DNA of 64,000 nt from an uncultured Collinsella sp. Its GTDB lineage: Bacteria; Actinomycetota; Coriobacteriia; Coriobacteriales; Coriobacteriaceae. The DNA lies in assembly GCA_958354105.1 (NCBI GenBank), contig CATWVA010000001.1, positions 124,001 through 188,000 of the forward strand, written 5' to 3'. A model generated the notes under the pieces. The model was not told the origin of the DNA. It did no database searches and saw only the letters and a list, made by a program, of their open reading frames with translations. Of the stretch, positions 36,191 to 45,324 are shown in pieces. Each line of letters begins with the position of its first letter. Position 1 is the first letter of the stretch. Both the position numbers and the translations under genes were made by a program.

Positions 36191-38275
36191 ATGGATACTA
36201 CCGATAGCGCCTATGGCGACAAACTCATTCGTCTTGACACGTTCGACACCGCCGTGGCGGTCGACCCCAGCGCCAAGGACGACGCCAAGCGTCGGTTTAT
36301 GACGCTTATTCTCCAGACGGCCCACCGCGACAACGGCAACATCGGGCACGTGCTGCGCGCGACCAACACGAGCGGCGAGGTCTTTGCCGTCAAGCTACTC
36401 AAGGACAACGCCATCCTTTCCCCCGCTGCCCCCGACCGCTCCGCCGAGCAATCGGCCGCGCACCTGGCCAACACCGCCGCGCTGTTCGAGGAGTACCGTC
36501 ATCTGTGTACCGTCTCGCACCTGCGCGGATTTCCGCGTGTCTATGGCTACGGTTCATGCGAGGACGACCCGCTCATCCTCATGGAGTGGGTCGAGGGCAC
36601 CTCACTCAAACAGGCGCTGCCCCTGCTTCCGCATGACGCCTTGGGCGGGCTGACCACCCAGATGGTCGCCGCCGTCGGAAACGCCGTGCTTCGTGCGCTC
36701 TTGATGACCCAAGGCCTCGTGAATCCGGTCATCCATCGCGACCTGTCGCCTGCCAATATCATGTTCCGCACCACCAGCCGAACGCTCGAGCAGCAGATTG
36801 CCGATTGCTCCTTTGACCCCTGCCTCATCGACATGGGCTCCGCGACCATGGCCCTCGGCGACGACACGATCACCCGGCGCGCCGACATCTGGCGCTTTGC
36901 CACGCCCGCATACGCCGCGCCCGAGATGCTCACGCAGGATATCGAAGGCATCGCGGCCCTTCGCCGCTCGCCCGCGATCGACGTCTATGCGCTTTCGAGC
37001 ATTCTGTACCAGCTCTACAGCGGTCGCAAACCGTTCGATGTTAAGTCGACGGGTGCCGCGGCAACCGGCTCGTTCTACCTCATAAAGACCAAGACCAAGC
37101 CGGCACCGCTCGAGCCGCGATGCAATGACGACGAGGCACTCGTCCAGATCATCATGAAAGGTATCTCGGTTGAACAGGGCGATCGCCCTACCGAGCAGCA
37201 GATGCTCGAGGTGCTCTCGGCATACCTCCCCGCTGCAGAATCTGAGGACTGCGAGGGCGCGGGCAGTGACGCCGCAATCGACATCGACTCCGGTACGCAC
37301 CTTAAGGTCGACGTCGTCGGCGAGCGCGCACGAGAGATCCTGGAGCAGGCCCGTCACGATGCCATGACCCGCCGTCGCTTTATTATCGGCGGCGTCGTTG
37401 CAGTCGTTGCGGGGCTCGGCGTCATTGGCGCGGCGACCCGTGGCTTTGGCATCCCCGACTACCTCGATGGCATCCGCAGCTCTCTTGACGACTACACCTG
37501 GGCTCAGCTGCAGGAGATTTCGCTCATGATTAAGGCCGCCGGGACCCGTAGCGAGGCACGCAAGATTGCCAAGCGCTATCATCTGCTCGATGCCGATGGG
37601 CATATCCCCTATCCGTGCACCAAGCGCGTCACGCTCACCAACGGGCTGGAGGTCGGCGCACAACTCGTGGGCATCCGCCACGACGAGCTTCTGGACGGGA
37701 CGGGCAAGGCCGGACTGACGTTTATGTTCGATGCCGGCATTGCCGAACGCGACGCCGCGGCCCAACCATTGAGCGCCGGCTGGGCAGATTGCGAGCTGCG
37801 GGAATGGCTCGACAACGACGGCCTTGAGCTGCTGCCCAACGAGTTGCGCGTGCTCATCAAGTCTGTCAAAAAGATCTCGAATAACGTTGGCGCCGCCAGA
37901 AGCGCATCGTGTCTGAGCGAGTTGTCCGCAACCCTTTGGCTGCCCGCCATGGTCGAGCTGTGCGGTACGCAACCGCCCGATTCGTTTGCCGAGGGCTATC
38001 ACTTTTTGGCCGACATCTACAACGGCGAGGGCAAGGAGTACCAACTGTTCCGCGAGCTTAAAGTGAGTCCGTATTCCACGAACGAGACGATGGTTCGCCA
38101 GTGGAAGGGCAAAGACACCTGTTGGTGGGAGCGCACGGTGAGTCCCGACACATCGGAGAGCGAAGGCACGCTCTACATGAACCGTGTGGGCCACGACGGC
38201 GACGCCTTTATGTACGCCACGCCCGCAAGCAAACCCGACAAACGGACCTGCGTGATCCCCGGGTTCTGCCTCTAG
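36191..38275 (+). CDS. Transmembrane Ser/Thr kinase with DUF6273-like domain
   Basis: A 694-residue Hanks-type kinase. Seen: ATP lysine in FAVKLL (K68), catalytic loop IHRDLSPANIMF (D184, N189), Mg loop LIDMGS (D214; DMG instead of DFG), and APE motif AAPEML. After a linker, RRRF starts a membrane helix (about 397-420), which would place the C-terminal 270 residues outside. That region has GWADCELREWLDNDG, LPNELRVLIKSVKK and LWLPAMVELCG, matching the DUF6273 pattern. ATG 36191 has a weak SD. It pairs with the FHA gene upstream and probably signals an envelope or ligand state by phosphorylation. Confidence 0.88.
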   Translation: MDTTDSAYGDKLIRLDTFDTAVAVDPSAKDDAKRRFMTLILQTAHRDNGNIGHVLRATNTSGEVFAVKLLKDNAILSPAAPDRSAEQSAAHLANTAALFEEYRHLCTVSHLRGFPRVYGYGSCEDDPLILMEWVEGTSLKQALPLLPHDALGGLTTQMVAAVGNAVLRALLMTQGLVNPVIHRDLSPANIMFRTTSRTLEQQIADCSFDPCLIDMGSATMALGDDTITRRADIWRFATPAYAAPEMLTQDIEGIAALRRSPAIDVYALSSILYQLYSGRKPFDVKSTGAAATGSFYLIKTKTKPAPLEPRCNDDEALVQIIMKGISVEQGDRPTEQQMLEVLSAYLPAAESEDCEGAGSDAAIDIDSGTHLKVDVVGERAREILEQARHDAMTRRRFIIGGVVAVVAGLGVIGAATRGFGIPDYLDGIRSSLDDYTWAQLQEISLMIKAAGTRSEARKIAKRYHLLDADGHIPYPCTKRVTLTNGLEVGAQLVGIRHDELLDGTGKAGLTFMFDAGIAERDAAAQPLSAGWADCELREWLDNDGLELLPNELRVLIKSVKKISNNVGAARSASCLSELSATLWLPAMVELCGTQPPDSFAEGYHFLADIYNGEGKEYQLFRELKVSPYSTNETMVRQWKGKDTCWWERTVSPDTSESEGTLYMNRVGHDGDAFMYATPASKPDKRTCVIPGFCL

Positions 38276-38316
38276 GGAGCGGGTGTCTTGCCGTAACGGA
38301 ACCCCTCCCCGGCAAT

Positions 38317-38696
38317 TGTCTCGATCTGTAACACTAGCTCGGCAGACACAGGTCTAGATGTTACAGAACGAGACAAACCCCAACCCCGCGAGACAACATC
38401 TCAATCTGTAACAGTAAGGGGTTAAAAACCGGCCCAGATGTTACAGATCAAGACATTTGAGTTGACCGCGGACGGTTTGTCTCGATTTGTAACAGTTAGA
38501 GGTCATATTTCCCGCCAGATGTTACAGAACGAGACATTGAGTTTCCTGCCAACTGTTTGTCTTGATCTGTAACAAATACTCGGTAAAACGGGGTCTAGAT
38601 GTTACAGATCGAGACGTTAGTTTTCGGCTGAAATGTTTGTCTAAATCTGTAACAGCTATGGTTCAAAAACCGGTCCAGATGTTACAGATTGAGATG
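38317..38696. repeat. Array b: five units, about 80-bp period
   Basis: Units start at 38317, 38397, 38478, 38558 and 38638. Each has a 16-nt left arm (TGTCTCGATCTGTAAC or close), about 27 nt, and a right arm like GTTACAGATCGAGACA. Linkers are 20-22 nt and unconserved. Three of the five cores have AAAA on the plus strand. The array fills the gap between the kinase and copA genes. Confidence 0.95.
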
Positions 38697-38768
38697 TTTA
38701 GCAGAGACGGCCACCGATTGAGCAGCCACCCTCATCTGTAATGAAAAGTCATACATTCCAACTATTAC

Positions 38769-38799
38769 TGGACACCCCCAGGGGGTATGGGTGTATAGT
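38769..38799 (+). promoter_or_regulatory. copA promoter with CsoR operator
   Basis: ACACCCCCAGGGGGTATGGGTGT (38772-38794, given as motif) is a G/C-tract palindrome of the CsoR type, lying between a -35-like TGGACA (38769-38774) and a -10 TATAGT (38794-38799). CsoR is encoded at the end of the same cluster. Confidence 0.7.
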
Positions 38800-38846
38800 A
38801 TCGGCAGGTTAACAATTCCAATACCGAACCACAGAAAGGAGAAGCC

Positions 38847-41180
38847 ATGGCTCAAGATAAATTCGATGTGGGCGGCATGACGTGCGCCGCCTGCCAGGCG
38901 CACGTGGACCGTGCCGTGAGCAAGCTCGACGGCGTCGAGAGCGTCGCGGTCAATCTGCTCGCCGGTTCCATGATGGTCGACTACGACCCCGCGCAGGTCT
39001 CCCCCGACGATATCTGCACTGCCGTCGACCGCGCGGGCTACTCGGCCTCACCTGTCGATGCGGGCGCCAACTCAAGCGGCAACGCGCAAGCCAGATCCGG
39101 CGCCACCCATATGGAGTCGCCCACCAAAAAGCTAGAGGCCACTGCCTCCGCCATGCGCACCCGTCTCATCATCTCAATCATCTTTCTCATCCCACTGTTC
39201 TACATAGGCATGGGACACATGCTCGGCTGGCCGCTGCCCGGCGTCTTCACCGACCACATCCACAGCATGACGCTCGCGCTCACCGAGCTCGTCCTGCTCA
39301 TCCCCATCGTCTACGTCAACGACGCGTACTTTATCAACGGGTTTAAATCGCTCGCGCACGGCGCGCCTACCATGGACGCCCTTATTGCCGTGGGCGCCAC
39401 TGCCTCTATCGCCTGGTCGCTCTACGCCATGTTCATCATGGCCGACCAGCTAGCCGCGGGTCAGATCCACGAGGCCATGATGACGGGCATGAACAACCTG
39501 TATTTTGAGAGCGCCGGCACCATCCTGTCGCTCGTCACCGTGGGCAAATACCTCGAGACGCGCAGCAAGTCCAAGACCGGCGGCGCCATCGAGGCGCTCA
39601 TCGACCTAGCACCCAAGAACGCGACCGTCGTGGCAGAGGACGGCACCGAGACCACTGTGGACGTCGACGCCATCCTACCCGGTCAGGTGCTGCGCGTGCG
39701 CCCCGGCGAGTCCATCCCCGTTGACGGCGTGGTGCTCGAGGGCAGCTCGGCCGTGGACGAGAGTGCGCTCACCGGCGAATCCATTCCCGTGGAGAAGACC
39801 GCCGGCGACACTGTCAACGCGGCCACGGTCAACCGCACGGGCTCGTTTACCTTCCGCGCCACGCGCGTGGGCGCCGACACGTCGCTCGCCAAGATTATCC
39901 AGCTCGTCGAGGACGCCAACGCTACCAAGGCGCCCATCGCCCGCCTGGCCGACAAGGTCGCCGGCGTGTTTGTGCCCGTGGTGTTCGTGATCTCGGCCGT
40001 GACCTTCGTGGTGTGGATGGCACTGACCGGAAGCGTCAACGAAGCGCTCACCTCCGCCGTCGCTGTGCTGGTGATCAGCTGCCCGTGCGCGCTGGGCCTG
40101 GCCACGCCCGTCGCCATTATGGTCGGCACCGGCAAGGGCGCCGAGATGGGCATTCTGTTTAAGAGCGCCGAGGCGCTGGAGAACCTGCGCAGCGCGGGCA
40201 CCGTGGTGCTCGATAAGACGGGCACGGTCACCCGCGGCAAGCCTGCCGTGACCGATATCGTGGTAGCCACGCGCGCTGACGGCTCGCCAGCCATGAGCGA
40301 AAAGGCGCTGCTCAAGTTGGCCGCCGCGTTGGAGCGCTCGAGCGAGCACCCGCTGGCCGAGGCGATTATGGCCGAGTGCGAGACACGCGGGATCGTCGCG
40401 CGCATGGTCGAGGACTTTGCCGCCGTGCCCGGACGAGGCGTTACGGCGCGCGAAGGGCAAAACGCCATTGCCGCTGGTAACGTGCGACTGATGAACGAGT
40501 TGGGCGTTACCGTGCCCGCGGGTCTTGCCGAGCAATTTGCCGCCGAAGGCAAGACGCCGCTGTTCTTTGCCAAGAACAGCGAGCTTGCCGGCACCATTGC
40601 CGTGGCTGACAAGGTCAAGGAGACGAGCGCCGAGGCCATCGCCGCGCTCCGCAAGCTCGGCGTCGACGTGCGCATGCTCACCGGCGACAACCGCGTCACC
40701 GCCGAAGCGATCGCCCGCCGCGTGGGACTGAGTAGCGAGCAGGTCATCGCCGACGTGCTTCCTGCCGACAAGGAGCGCCACGTGCGCGAGCTGCAGGATG
40801 CGGGCGGCAAGGTCGCCATGGTGGGCGATGGCATCAACGACTCCCCCGCCCTGGCGCGCGCCGACGTGGGCCTGGCTATCGGCACCGGCGCCGACATCGC
40901 CAAGGAGGGGGCAGATGTGGTGCTCATGCGCAGCGACCTCATGGACGTTGCGCGGGCCATCGAGCTTTCGCGCGCCACGATCCGCAACATCAAGCAGGAC
41001 CTGTTCTGGGCGCTGTTCTACAACGGCATCGGCATTCCGCTGGCGGCGGGCGTGTTCTTCCCCCTCACCGGTTGGCAACTCTCGCCGATGTTTGGCGCCG
41101 CGGCCATGAGCCTGTCGAGTGTCTGCGTCGTAAGCAATGCCCTGCGCCTAAAATCCTTTAAGCCCAAAGTGGCAAAATAG
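38847..41180 (+). CDS. copA: Copper-exporting P1B-type ATPase
   Basis: A 777-residue copper pump with one N-terminal HMA domain (GGMTCAACQAHV), eight predicted helices, the intramembrane ISCPCALGLATP motif, phosphorylation site VLDKTGTVTRG, the SSEHPLAEAI (HP) motif of the nucleotide domain, and MVGDGINDSPALARADVG. It exports Cu(I) at the expense of ATP. ATG 38847 follows AGAAAGGAGAAGCC. It heads the copA-copZ-csoR cluster under the CsoR-type operator. Confidence 0.96.
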   Translation: MAQDKFDVGGMTCAACQAHVDRAVSKLDGVESVAVNLLAGSMMVDYDPAQVSPDDICTAVDRAGYSASPVDAGANSSGNAQARSGATHMESPTKKLEATASAMRTRLIISIIFLIPLFYIGMGHMLGWPLPGVFTDHIHSMTLALTELVLLIPIVYVNDAYFINGFKSLAHGAPTMDALIAVGATASIAWSLYAMFIMADQLAAGQIHEAMMTGMNNLYFESAGTILSLVTVGKYLETRSKSKTGGAIEALIDLAPKNATVVAEDGTETTVDVDAILPGQVLRVRPGESIPVDGVVLEGSSAVDESALTGESIPVEKTAGDTVNAATVNRTGSFTFRATRVGADTSLAKIIQLVEDANATKAPIARLADKVAGVFVPVVFVISAVTFVVWMALTGSVNEALTSAVAVLVISCPCALGLATPVAIMVGTGKGAEMGILFKSAEALENLRSAGTVVLDKTGTVTRGKPAVTDIVVATRADGSPAMSEKALLKLAAALERSSEHPLAEAIMAECETRGIVARMVEDFAAVPGRGVTAREGQNAIAAGNVRLMNELGVTVPAGLAEQFAAEGKTPLFFAKNSELAGTIAVADKVKETSAEAIAALRKLGVDVRMLTGDNRVTAEAIARRVGLSSEQVIADVLPADKERHVRELQDAGGKVAMVGDGINDSPALARADVGLAIGTGADIAKEGADVVLMRSDLMDVARAIELSRATIRNIKQDLFWALFYNGIGIPLAAGVFFPLTGWQLSPMFGAAAMSLSSVCVVSNALRLKSFKPKVAK

Positions 41181-41209
41181 GATCACCATTAAGTCCATTT
41201 AGAACGGGT

Positions 41210-41302
41210 TTTCCAGGTGCCCGAGATTGACCTGAAAGAGGAGCGGCGCGTACTTTGGTACGCGAGCGACGGCTTGAAGGTCAAGGTCGGGTGCCTGGGA
41301 AA
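41210..41302. repeat. Long imperfect hairpin between copA and copZ (P6)
   Basis: TTTCCAGGTGCCCGAGA... (41210-41233) pairs with AGGTCAAGGTCGGGTGCCTGG... (41278-41302) with a few mismatches, and GCGCGTAC-tttg-GTACGC closes the tip. The structure spans about 93 bp, just upstream of the copZ ribosome site. Confidence 0.65.
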
Positions 41303-41327
41303 GCCGACACAACAGAGAGGAATACCC

Positions 41328-41549
41328 ATGCGTTTCACAATTAAGACTTCCGGCCTTATGTGCGGCCACTGCGACGCCACCGTCGAGACGGCGTTGCTCA
41401 ACGTGGCCGGCGTGACCGACGCCGACGCCGATCACGAGACTCAGACCGTACAGGTGGAGTGCGCCGACACCGTGACCGCTGAGCAGCTCGCTGCCGCCGT
41501 CGAGGGCGCCGGCGAGAAGTTCCACGCCCTGTCCGTGACCGCCGCGTAG
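41328..41549 (+). CDS. copZ: Copper chaperone, CopZ-like HMA protein
   Basis: A 73-residue heavy-metal-associated domain. The metal site is GLMCGHCDATVE (C-x2-C), followed by the usual beta-alpha-beta pattern to the end. It delivers Cu(I) to CopA or CsoR. ATG 41328 follows AGAGAGGAATACCC; the longer frame from 41217 runs through the hairpin repeat and has no SD. It lies between copA and csoR. Confidence 0.88.
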   Translation: MRFTIKTSGLMCGHCDATVETALLNVAGVTDADADHETQTVQVECADTVTAEQLAAAVEGAGEKFHALSVTAA

Positions 41550-41597
41550 CAGCTACCAGAAGCATTCGACCCCATCGACCAGAAACGAGGACCCGCC

Positions 41598-41870
41598 ATG
41601 ATGGCAGACCACAAATCGGTGACCCGCATGCTCAAGACGGCACGCGGCCAGATCGACGGCATCTTGCGGATGGTCGATGAGGACCGCTATTGCGTCGATA
41701 TTTCCACACAGCTCATGGCTACACAGGCGCTCCTCGCGCGCATTAACGCCGACGTGCTCAAGGCGCATATCGAGGGCTGCGTGACTTCGGCAATCGAATC
41801 GGGCGACGAAGACCTCAAAGCCGCCAAGCTCGCCGAGATCGAACGCGTCGTCGACAAGCTCTCCAAGTAA
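41598..41870 (+). CDS. csoR: Copper-sensing repressor
   Basis: A 90-residue all-helical repressor of the CsoR/RcnR family. The copper ligands Cys-His-Cys are in RYCVDIST and KAHIEGC. It starts after GAGGACCCGCC. It probably represses copA through the G-tract operator at 38772-38794 and releases on binding Cu(I). Spacing of 48 bp from copZ suggests co-transcription and autoregulation. Confidence 0.93.
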   Translation: MMADHKSVTRMLKTARGQIDGILRMVDEDRYCVDISTQLMATQALLARINADVLKAHIEGCVTSAIESGDEDLKAAKLAEIERVVDKLSK

Positions 41871-41880
41871 TTGGGGCATT

Positions 41881-41927
41881 GGGGACAGGTACGTTTGCAC
41901 CACATTGGTGCAGATTAACCTGTCCCC
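41881..41927. terminator. Nested hairpin after csoR
   Basis: GGGGACAGGT / ACCTGTCCCC (41881-41890, 41918-41927) encloses TGCACCA / TGGTGCA (41896-41902, 41906-41912). CCCCCTTGCT follows. It is a plausible terminator without a long T-run. Confidence 0.55.
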
Positions 41928-41982
41928 CTTGCTCTAAATCGGGTATAAAGGCGTGCGGCATATCGAATGAAAGGCAATTTGC

Positions 41983-42456
41983 ATGAATGACTTTATGAAG
42001 GGTCGCAATGGCGCTGACGAACTCACCATCGTGATGGGCTTCGCAGGCATTATCATCGCCGTGATCGGTTCGATGGCTCGTATCCAGTGGCTCAGCTGGA
42101 TCGCCATCGCCGTAATCGTGATTGGCGTGCTGCGCGGCCTGTCCAAAAATATCGACGCACGTCACAAGGAGAACGAGGCCTTTGTCGCCGCGACTGCAAA
42201 CGTACCCGGCTTGGGCAAGTTTGTAGCTAGCTTGGGCGGCGGAGCTGCAGCGGCCAACGCCTCGCGCGCAGCCGGTACTAGCAAGGAAGACTTTGAACGT
42301 GCCAAGCGCACGGCCAAGAAGATGTGGAAGGGTCGCAAGACCACGGCATACCTCAAGTGCCCCAACTGCGGCCAGATGCTCTCCGTCCCCAAGGGCAAGG
42401 GCAAGATCCGCGTCACCTGCCCCAAGTGCCACGCCAAGATGGAGACACGCTCATAG
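41983..42456 (+). CDS. Membrane protein with C-terminal zinc ribbon
   Basis: A 157-residue protein with two hydrophobic helices (IVMGFAGIIIAVIG and LSWIAIAVIVIGVL) and a C-terminal zinc-ribbon: LKCPNCGQMLSVP and VTCPKCHAK. A Gly/Ala-rich linker joins them. SD AAAGG is eight bases before the ATG. A strong terminator follows. The function is unknown; such proteins are common small accessory genes in Coriobacteriia. Confidence 0.75.
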   Translation: MNDFMKGRNGADELTIVMGFAGIIIAVIGSMARIQWLSWIAIAVIVIGVLRGLSKNIDARHKENEAFVAATANVPGLGKFVASLGGGAAAANASRAAGTSKEDFERAKRTAKKMWKGRKTTAYLKCPNCGQMLSVPKGKGKIRVTCPKCHAKMETRS

Positions 42457-42480
42457 CCGCCATACCATGGGACAAAATAA

Positions 42481-42514
42481 AGCCGAGGCCTCGCACTGAG
42501 ACCTCGGCTTTTTT
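42481..42514 (+). terminator. Rho-independent terminator
   Basis: AGCCGAGGCCTC / GAGACCTCGGCT with a 5-nt loop and a run of six T ends the zinc-ribbon gene. It may also serve the convergent amidohydrolase gene. Confidence 0.9.
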
Positions 42515-42562
42515 GATTATGACAAAGGGATTGCCCCTTTGTCGCATCGTCATATCGCACGC

Positions 42563-43933
42563 TTACGCCACGCCGTCGCGGGCAAGCTCCTCGGCCAACG
42601 CCTCGGCAGGCATGGCCATAATCGTGTCGAGCTCGGCGTCCACCTCGGGAATACGCTTCACCTTGAGTTTGCGCACCAGATCACCACGGCACATCACGTG
42701 CATCGGCTCACGCAGTGCGCACAGGTCATCGAGCGGATTCTTGCGCGTCACCAGGATATCGGCGGCCTTGCCGCACTCGATCGTGCCGGTCTCGCCGCCC
42801 AGCCCCAGTAGCTCAGCATTGACCTGCGTGGCCGTGTGCAGCGCGAAGGCGTTGCTCACGCCGACATACTTGGCAAAATAGGCCACCTCACGCCACATGT
42901 CGTACTGCGTCACGAACGGGCAGCTCGAGTCCGTGCCAAGGCCCACCTTAACGCCAGCTTCCAGTGCGGCACGGGCGCTCTCGATGATGCCCGAGCACAC
43001 GATGTCGCCGTTCTTCTTTTGCGTATCGGTCGAATGGGTCTTTTCCGGGTCGAGCAATACAAACGGCAGCGCCGGGCTGATAGTGCAGGTCACACTCGGC
43101 GCACGCCCCTCGAGCTGTGTGCCCGCGGCGCCACGATACAGCTCCAAGATTTCGGGTGTCAACGGAGCGCCGTGCTCAATCGTGTCAACGCCGGCCTCAA
43201 GCGCGGCCTTCACGCCCTCGGTACTCTCGACATGGGCCATAACCGGAAGGCCCATATCGTGCGCCGCCTTGCATGCCGCCGCGGCAACCTCCACCGGCAT
43301 ACGCAGCACGCCCGGCTCGCCCACCTCGGTCGCATCGAACACGCCGCCCGTCACGAACAGCTTAATGACGTCGGCACCGCGCGCATACAGGTCGCGCACC
43401 TGTTCGGCTGCCTCGGCGGGACTGTTGGCCACCTGGGCGAACAGGCCCGCACCATGGCCGCCCGGCACCGTGACGCCCGTTCCCGGCGCCACCAAGCGCG
43501 GACCCTGATACTTACCGGCATCGATAGCATCGCGCACGGCCAGATCGGCAAACAGCGGGTCGCCCGCGCCGCGCACCGTGGTCACGCCGCTTGCCAGCTG
43601 CTGCTGAGCGCTGCCCTTGAGGATATGGCGCACGATGGCGCGCCCCACGGGATTATCGAGCTTCTTCATCAGCGCGCCCGCATCGCCCGCCGAAACCGGT
43701 TTGCCCGAACCGCACAGATGCACATGCATATTGATGAGGCCCGGCATGAGATACGCCCCTGCCAGGTCGATGACCTCGGCGCCCGCCGGCGCCTGCGCCA
43801 CGGCGCTTGGACCAATCCAGGTGATGATGCCACGCTCGACGGCCACGGCCATATCGGGCTGCGGCTCCATATGCTCCGAGCCATTCAAGACGGTCGCATT
43901 GATAAACAACGTGGGACGATCGGCAGACGCCAT
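42563..43933 (-). CDS. Amidohydrolase family protein
   Basis: A 456-residue metal-dependent hydrolase of the imidazolonepropionase-like/prolidase branch. Seen: LINMHVHLCG (HxH), VIKLFVTGG (metal-bridging lysine), VMAHVEST and IEHGAPL (histidines), and LGTDSSCP (final aspartate). The substrate is not predictable; relatives include Xaa-Pro/Arg dipeptidases. ATG 43933 follows GGGAGGAGCTCGAT. It is monocistronic, and array c lies 150 bp upstream in its promoter region. Confidence 0.85.
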   Translation of the reverse strand: MASADRPTLFINATVLNGSEHMEPQPDMAVAVERGIITWIGPSAVAQAPAGAEVIDLAGAYLMPGLINMHVHLCGSGKPVSAGDAGALMKKLDNPVGRAIVRHILKGSAQQQLASGVTTVRGAGDPLFADLAVRDAIDAGKYQGPRLVAPGTGVTVPGGHGAGLFAQVANSPAEAAEQVRDLYARGADVIKLFVTGGVFDATEVGEPGVLRMPVEVAAAACKAAHDMGLPVMAHVESTEGVKAALEAGVDTIEHGAPLTPEILELYRGAAGTQLEGRAPSVTCTISPALPFVLLDPEKTHSTDTQKKNGDIVCSGIIESARAALEAGVKVGLGTDSSCPFVTQYDMWREVAYFAKYVGVSNAFALHTATQVNAELLGLGGETGTIECGKAADILVTRKNPLDDLCALREPMHVMCRGDLVRKLKVKRIPEVDAELDTIMAMPAEALAEELARDGVA

Positions 43934-44081
43934 ATCGAGCTCCTCCCTCACGATTAACTTGAACATTTGTCCATTATCACCTAATGCAGCGACCTAAAGT
44001 CGAGCATATCGGTTAACGGAGGGAAGAGGGGATGTGGGGGACGAAATACGTTGCAGCCCCACCCCAGCAACATCAGGGGAA

Positions 44082-44221
44082 TGTCTCGATCTGTAACAGG
44101 TACAGGGTTATTGGGCCCCCTGATGTTACAGATCGAGACATTCGGTCGACGTTTCACCGGTTTGTCTCGATCTGTAACAATTACGAACTCAAACAACTTC
44201 TAAACGTTACAGATCGAGACA
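44082..44221. repeat. Array c: two units, 81-bp period
   Basis: Units 44082-44140 and 44163-44221. Both left arms read TGTCTCGATCTGTAAC and both right arms GTTACAGATCGAGACA, the most perfect arms in the window. Both cores are 27 nt and unlike each other. The last base is seven bases from the stop codon of the AbiEi/DUF559-like gene. Confidence 0.95.
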
Positions 44222-44228
44222 AAACCTC

Positions 44229-45299
44229 TCAGCGCCCATACCACTGACGTCTCCACTCCTCAGCCAAATCGGGCCGTCGCGGAATACCCGCCAACCTCAT
44301 CTTTTCAGCCAGCTTCCCCGGGTTCTTGAGTTCATCAAACGTAAACCGAAGCACCTTGTGCCCGAGCATCGTCAGATGGGACTCCCGCTGACGTTCTGCC
44401 ACGAATGGGTCGACCGACTCCCGACCCTCGCCGTTCTGCAAGGTGTACTTCCCCTTTCCGTCGAGCTCGCCGATGACACACGTCCCGTCCATGAGCCGCC
44501 AAAAATAGTCGACGCGAAACGCCTGGCTCGGATCGAGCGGGTCGCGAAACTCCACCTGCAGCTCCGGAACTGGAAAGCCGTACGCAATAAAGAACGCTCG
44601 GAACCGAGACTCGCCGCCGTTTTCGGACAGCCCGTCCGCATACGACGCAATCACCCGTGCCCTGCGATACCCGCGCCTGCCCTCGCAATCGGCGCGGAGG
44701 CGCTCGCACAAATCCCCACGTGATACACCTTTTGCCCGCAGTGCAGAATCGGCGATCGCCAACCCGTAGGAGAACGGCGCACGCAGCAAGCAATCCTCCA
44801 CCGTGCGCCAAAACGACGTCACCCGCACGCCATCAACAAGCTCGAGCACGCCCGCCATCTGTGGACGCAACAACCTGCACCCGCTGCTCAACGTCACCGA
44901 ACAACCCGTCTTAACAAGAAAACGCGGCCCGAGTAGATCATTCGGCACCTCCAAACCCCACAAAAGCGCCGCGTCATAGCCCCAAAACGCCCAATCGGGA
45001 TGAAATTCCGCAAGCCCTTTGATAGTCCTCAGCGCTCGCTCCGCCGGCGTCGATGCATCCCAATCATGCTGAAAGCAGAACAGATACGGCTCGGGCTCCG
45101 CAATATCATCGGTTCCCACATGACGCCGCAGCCACATGAGCTCGGCATTGTCATGCGTTGCGAGCAGCGCACCTTGCTCGGTCGTCTCCGTGAGCCGCGC
45201 GAGCATCCTATTCCGCGCCAACGTGTTGCGAGTCGCATGTTTGTGTTTGAGAACGGTATTGGACACTTTCATCACCACCACATCGGACAACTGGACCAT
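44229..45299 (-). CDS. AbiEi-like/DUF559-type putative nuclease
   Basis: A 356-residue protein. The N-terminal part contains ALLATHDNAELMWLRRHVG and PDWAFWGYDAALLWGLEVP, the pattern of AbiEi-type (type IV antitoxin-like) proteins. The C-terminal third has FRVDYFWRLMDGTCVIGELDGKGKY, resembling the D...E-x-D/K core of DUF559/Vsr-like endonucleases, then VLRFTFDELKN. No AbiEii-type toxin gene adjoins. ATG 45299 has GGAGG ten bases upstream. The gene is enclosed by arrays c and d, so its promoter must be in or across array d. Function unknown; nuclease activity is an inference. Confidence 0.6.
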   Translation of the reverse strand: MVQLSDVVVMKVSNTVLKHKHATRNTLARNRMLARLTETTEQGALLATHDNAELMWLRRHVGTDDIAEPEPYLFCFQHDWDASTPAERALRTIKGLAEFHPDWAFWGYDAALLWGLEVPNDLLGPRFLVKTGCSVTLSSGCRLLRPQMAGVLELVDGVRVTSFWRTVEDCLLRAPFSYGLAIADSALRAKGVSRGDLCERLRADCEGRRGYRRARVIASYADGLSENGGESRFRAFFIAYGFPVPELQVEFRDPLDPSQAFRVDYFWRLMDGTCVIGELDGKGKYTLQNGEGRESVDPFVAERQRESHLTMLGHKVLRFTFDELKNPGKLAEKMRLAGIPRRPDLAEEWRRQWYGR

Positions 45300-45324
45300 C
45301 GCCGCTGTTGCCTCCGCTGACAAA

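Noticed and set aside
38317..38696. Array b as a CRISPR array
   Set aside because: The 16-nt repeats alternate in orientation, intervals alternate 27 and about 21 nt, and there are no cas genes in the window.
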